A DNA stretch of 64,000 bases from Sebastes aleutianus (Eukaryota; Chordata; Actinopteri; Perciformes; Sebastidae). A program made the position numbers and the translations under genes. Positions 59,255 to 64,000 of the stretch are shown piece after piece. Numbering within the stretch: the first letter of the stretch is position 1; every line of letters begins with the position of its first letter. Under the pieces are notes generated by a model. That model worked only from the letters and a program-made list of their open reading frames with translations, had not been told where the DNA came from and did not search any database. The stretch is from NCBI GenBank assembly GCA_916700875.1, contig CAKAKS010000038.1, forward strand, positions 12,891,944-12,955,943, in the 5' to 3' direction.

Positions 59255-60978
59255 ATGTTTCGGAGCCTGTTTTTCACCATCGTGTGTGGATTTGCAGCAG
59301 CCGTTATCAATTCAGAACTGGATGGACACTGGGCACTATGGAAGAAGATGCATAATAAAGTCTATTCTCACCAGGTAAAACTAAGGTCTTAAACCAAGTC
59401 AACCTAGTCACTCTTAACACTTTGTTTGTTTTGTTTTGACTGGCTTAACAGTATGTTGCCCATTAGGCTATTATCCTTTTACATGCACACAGTACACCTT
59501 CTGTGTCTTCACCTCATGGTATCTGATAAGTGTGACGGATAAATTAACTTATGTATCGCATGTGGTTTAAATGTCAACGCTGTGTTCCCAGATTGAGGAG
59601 TTAGGTCGCAGGCGGATATGGGAAGAAAACTTGGAAATGATTAATGTCCATAACCTGGAAACCTCCTTGGGCTTACACACCTATGAGCTGGCAATGAACC
59701 ACCTGGGAGACCTGGTGAGTAGACTAGTCACCTATTTACTCCCCCAAGTGGTTTAACCTCAAAGCCATGCCAACAAACAAATGCATGTGGAAAGAACTGA
59801 TCGTTTTCTTCATTTGTAGACCACTGAGGAGATCATCAGCACACTGACGGGTACTGTCGTGCCTTCTGACCTGGAGAGGGTTCCTTCAAAGGTCAAGGTC
59901 AACACATTGCTACCACCATCAGTGGACTGGAGGAATGAAGGCCTGGTAACAGAGGTCAAAAAGCAGGTGAGGCATCAGCACACATTAACATCAGAACTTG
60001 GTTGTCTTTTGAAGAAGAGGCGGTCTACATGTGCAACTTCTCTATCTCCCAGGGTTCTTGTGGCTCTTGTTGGGCCTTCAGTGCTGTTGGCGCTCTGGAA
60101 GGGCAACTCAAGAAGTCTACAGGCGTCCTGGTGTCCCTCAGTCCTCAGAACCTGGTGGATTGCTCCGTGAGATACGGCAACCACGGGTGCAACGGTGGCT
60201 TCATGACAAACGCATTCCAATACATCATTAAAAACCAAGGCATAGCTTCTGAAGCAGCCTACCCCTACATTGGCAAGGTGAAACTTCTGAGACAAAGCAT
60301 GTGTTAAAATGTTAAACCTTGATTGTTAACTCCCCCTGCACATTGCTTTCTTTTCAGCGTCGTGAATGCAAGTATAACCCACAGTACCGGGCTGCTAACT
60401 GCTCGAGCTACACCTTATTACCGGAGGGAGATGAGTTTGCATTGAGGGAAGCTCTAGCTAGCATCGGCCCTATCTCAGTAGCAATTGACGCCTCCAGGCC
60501 TAAGTTTGTCTTCTACCGTCACGGTGAGTAGTGGCTTCATATCTCTCTTTTAAAAATACACACATCTTATTTCGATGTAAGGAAGTGAGTTGTTCATCTT
60601 TTTTTTTTTTGGATGTCTGCTTTCAACTTGAGCTCAGTTTTGCTTCCTGTTTTGTGTGGCTCTACAGGTGTGTACAGGGACCACACATGCACCCACAATG
60701 TGAATCATGGCGTGCTGGCTGTGGGCTACGGCACAGAGAAAGGGTACGACTACTGGCTGATCAAAAACAGGTGATTCTGGGAAGATTTTAATGTTGTTCA
60801 ATGGATTATAGGAATTGTATTTACATGTTTCTTGATTTATTCATTTAATTTTATGATCTAAATATTGTTCCATTGTAGTTGGGGTGAAAAGTACGGAGAG
60901 GAAGGCTACATCAAGATGGCTCGGAACCGACGCAACCAGTGTGGCATCGCTCACTATGCTTGTTTCCCCATCATGTGA
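59255..60978 (+). CDS. ctss: Cathepsin S-like cysteine protease, second tandem copy
   Basis: Seven coding exons: 59255-59374, 59592-59714, 59820-59966, 60053-60277, 60358-60523, 60668-60770, 60879-60978. Together 984 nt, 327 aa. Five of the seven lengths equal those of the first copy and the phases are the same, so the pair arose by tandem duplication. Signal peptide, about 1-20; propeptide with RRRIWEENLEMI and MNHLGDL; mature enzyme from about residue 112 (PPSVDWR). Catalytic Gln130, Cys136 (CGSCW), His274 (NHGVL) and Asn294 (KNSWG) are all present. GCNGGFMTNAF and NHGVL are cathepsin S-like, whereas the propeptide HNLETSLGLHTYELAMNHLG is also close to cathepsin K. Cathepsin S is a lysosomal protease that trims the MHC class II invariant chain. 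The acceptor CTCCAG lies two bases before the ATG, so a non-coding leader exon is expected. Confidence 0.93.
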
Positions 60979-61039
60979 TCAACAACTCAATTTTTGAATG
61001 CAGCCTACATTTCTCAACACTGCTTTGGATATTATTTTA

Positions 61040-61045
61040 AATAAA
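61040..61045 (+). terminator. Poly(A) signal of the second cathepsin
   Basis: AATAAA 62 bases after the stop codon at 60978, followed by a T-rich tract from about 61069. This gives an unusually short 3'UTR compared with the first copy (about 370 bases). Confidence 0.7.
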
Positions 61046-62600
61046 TCTTTTGATCCTCAACTTGTGGATTCTTTTTTTTTTTTTTTTTATAACTTAATGA
61101 CTGCAGCTGCTAAATCAATTGTGCTCAACCTTTTTCAAGTACTGGAACCTCGTGATGAGAGACAAGCATCCCCAGCTGCATGTTTGTTACTTCATTTGTG
61201 CATAAAACAAGCCAGATATTGAAGTCATTTAGCCTGTTCATAATACAGCTGTAATATGTTAAGCAGGCCAGCCAGTTGTTGGTTCTTCAAACACATTTGA
61301 AGCCCGAACAAAATGCCACACAAGCTGGCTGTTTCAAGTTGCCGTCACAGATCCCCTGGCAATAACGATAGACCACACAGATCTATTGAGAAACTGCACT
61401 AGATTAGTGGTTCCCAGCTTTTACTGCTTATGACCCCTTAATTCAAAGCAAGGTCTACTTGCAACCCTTCGTCATCACTTCTAGTAAGTGATGGATAAAA
61501 TCAAAATGTATTAAAATGTCAAAGTTAATGAGGCTTCTGCAGTTGCGTTAGATATTTCTATACGCATTTCCTTAAGTTGCAGTTCTCTGTTGTGCTTTGT
61601 GTATCCTAATAAAGACTTCTTTGGGAAATGCCCACTTAATCTGTCAGATGATGTTGAAGCAACATATTGGTGGACTGGATTTTGTCCCCCATCACTTACA
61701 CTGGAAGCATGTTAGGAAGGATCTTTTAACGGCCAGTATGAACAGGAGGAATGATTATAGCAAGTACAACTTTTTTCAATGTACATAATATGGGCCTGTG
61801 AGTAGTTTGAAGAAAGCCCCTTTAAATTAAACAGTGAGGAAAAAATCAAAGTGCAAAACAATTTTGTGACAGTTTTTGCCAATTAATCTTTCAAGTTCAT
61901 CCTGTGACGCTGTCCGATAGATGCCAGAGGTGGGAGCAAGTCACAATTAAGTCTTTGCACTCAAGTCCTAAAATTTGAGTTTTGAGTCCTAAACAAGTCA
62001 TAATGTGCTTATCACCAAATGTAATGCCATTTGCATCTCCGTCTGTAATTTTCGTTTTGCATATTGAAATGTTTTTTGTTGACCACTGCAAAGTTTTTGA
62101 TACGCGAACGAAATATCTTTGGTATCTTTTTTTTTTTTCCAACTGGCACTCAGTAACGTAGCGTTAGTTCTTCATGATTCACTCCTGCTACTTGACCGGA
62201 TGCTGTCGGATCGATTCAAACAAAGTAGATCTGGGGAATTAACCAATCAACTTGCTGGGAATGACTTGCGTTAACGTTAGTTGATTCCGGAAATGACGGG
62301 GCATGAATTGATTAGTGGTACACTTTTTGAATAATGTACGTTTTAATCTTTGGGCTTGGGGGAATGTATCAAGTATTTTCAAGTCAAAAGGCTCAAGTCC
62401 AAGTGAAGTCACGAGTCCCTGGTGTTAAAGTCCGAGTGAAGTTGCAAGTCTTTTTTATATTTTGTTAAGTCTAAAGTCATCAAATTTGTGACTCGAGTCC
62501 ACACCTACCGTTGCAAAGTATGACCTCCTACTGACAGTTTGAAGAAAAACTCTGAATTGTTGACTTCATGCTGTGTAATGCAAATCATGACATTGCGTTT
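61046..62600. other. Intergenic region with one transposon-like repeat
   Basis: 61925-62514 looks like a common teleost element: it opens CCAGAGGTGGGAGCAAGTCA, is filled with repeated CAAGTC/AAGTCC motifs, and closes GACTCGAGTCCACACCTACC, approximately inverted ends. 61046-61924 shows nothing recognisable. Confidence 0.5.
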
Positions 62601-62606
62601 CTTTCT

Positions 62607-64000
62607 TCAAGTTTTATTTCCATTATGATTTATCATTTTCTTCATAGAACTGGATAAATGGCACAAAAGTGCAAATCCCAGCATAATGAACAACTCTCAC
62701 GTAAAATAAATACAGCACCTTTTCAGCATCACTAAAATATTCTCAATAACCAGAAGTAATAAATACTGAATGTACCAAGATTTTCAGTCTTCATTTACAA
62801 AACACAAAGACAACACACAATAGATTTTTGTGTCATATTGAACTTTTTTTTGGAATCATTTTCCGTGATCTTTTGTTCCACAAAGTCCAAACTTGCACGT
62901 ACAAACATCTACAGTTTCTACACACGGTACATTGATTTTTTTTCAATTGAACTCACATTTAAAGTAGAACTTTTTATCATTTAATAAACAGGTCAGAGTC
63001 AAACTAAAGAAAACGCAAACATAAATTCCTTCAGTCTGAACTACAGTGAAGGATTCTCGCAGTTTTTTGCAGATGAAGGAGTTGTTTTCTGGCATGGGTC
63101 GGCCCAGAACCGATCTGTGTGCTCTTAAAGAGACGAGGAGACACAAACCATGCCATAAAAAGTCCTCCATCTCTATCAGACCGCCTTCATTAAAGGAAGT
63201 CTTCAGGCTGGTGTTCGCTAACACATCCCGTATCACTGCCATCATTATAGATAAAACTCAAACCAGTGACCCTTTTGATCAGTTTATACATATATATATA
63301 GAATGCAAATTCTACACATAATAACATTAAATAGTAAACTTTTACATTTTGGACAGGAGCTTCAATTTGACAGAGGGGGCTCTTTTGGTGAGTTGATAAA
63401 CCGTGGTCCTTTTGGATTTAACAGACGTCCTGTTTCCTCAGAATTGGGGAAAGCGTCCACTTTATTGCTCACACTTTCCCCTTTTAAAAACAGACTCACG
63501 AGGACAAACGAGTTTATGTCAAATTGTTCTTAATTTACGCACATTTTCTGCTCCCTTCGCCTTAAGCGTATTGCCCTTTTCCGGCCGTATCTTGCACCTC
63601 TGTGACAAGATGAATTGCACAATAACAAGCATCCTCCTCAGAAATTCAGGCTTATATATGTATATATATATAAAAAAAGAGTTACCTGGGTCCGAGGTAA
63701 ACAAGGAGCACAGTCACCACTAACTTACTTTCAGAACACATACTCAAGTTTCACCAATTTTAACCCCACTTTGATTAAGAACAATCACTGCAAGCAACAA
63801 ATCTATGTCATCATACAACAATGAAAACACTAGTTCTTGCTTTAGACAAAAACGGCTGGCATACAGGACGTCCAAGAAGTCAGACAATACGATACAAACA
63901 TGCGTCACGATTGGTTGAATACAGAAGGATTAGAGGGCGAAGTCGTCTTAGTGAATTTGAGATTTTCTAAACAAGAGAATAGCCCACGTGTCATCTGACT
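62607..64000 (-). other. Possible 3'UTR of a minus-strand gene beyond the right edge
   Basis: Free of recognised repeats and without coding exons on either strand. On the minus strand AATAAA occurs at 62613-62618, at the left limit of this repeat-free stretch. This is compatible with the 3' end of a long 3'UTR transcribed leftwards from outside the window. In mammals ARNT follows the S/K cathepsins, but nothing here identifies the gene. Confidence 0.25.

Noticed and set aside
1..64000. CRISPR arrays, phage or bacterial operons
   Set aside because: No direct-repeat/spacer pattern, no prokaryotic gene density and no ribosome-binding-site organisation. All genes have vertebrate introns.

Overview
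The window is vertebrate nuclear DNA, almost certainly from a spiny-rayed teleost fish. The genes have vertebrate exon/intron structure with good GT-AG splice sites. The space between them is filled with short non-autonomous DNA transposons, tRNA-derived SINEs and LINE 3' tails of the kind found across teleosts. The species cannot be named from the sequence.

Layout, left to right. (1) 77-6560, minus strand: four internal exons of syngap1, the synaptic Ras GTPase-activating protein, covering the start of its PH-domain region. The rest of the gene lies off the left edge, and the exons upstream of 6560 were not located. (2) 6561-33113: a 26.5 kb stretch without a recognisable coding exon. It is probably syngap1 5' intron and promoter plus intergenic DNA, and it is heavily loaded with nested miniature transposons. 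(3) 33114-39484, minus strand: a complete six-exon vps72 (YL1) gene encoding 367 aa. Its 4.2 kb first intron holds a LINE fragment and an unusual 0.8 kb AGT/ACT array. (4) 42555-44372, minus strand: an intact single-coding-exon lingo4-type gene (605 aa; leucine-rich repeats, Ig domain, one membrane span), with a probable spliced 5' leader near 46.3 kb. (5) 51274-57627 and 59255-60978, plus strand: two tandem papain-family cathepsins of the S/K group (330 and 327 aa), each with seven coding exons at the same positions. (6) 61046-64000: intergenic repeats, then a stretch that may be the 3' end of a minus-strand gene lying beyond the right edge.

The genes do not form a pathway: syngap1 acts in synaptic Ras/Rap signalling, vps72 in H2A.Z chromatin exchange, lingo4 at neuronal membranes and the cathepsins in lysosomes. 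What links them is ancient linkage. VPS72, LINGO4, CTSS and CTSK lie together on human 1q21, whereas SYNGAP1 lies on 6p21, the paralogous MHC region.

No new enzymatic or defence system is visible. The least ordinary structures are repeats: the 81-bp higher-order AGT array flanked by two outward-facing LINE-type tails in vps72 intron 1; a 30-bp minisatellite expanded inside a terminal-inverted-repeat element in cathepsin intron 2; and several nested transposon insertions for which a related, uninterrupted copy survives in the same window.
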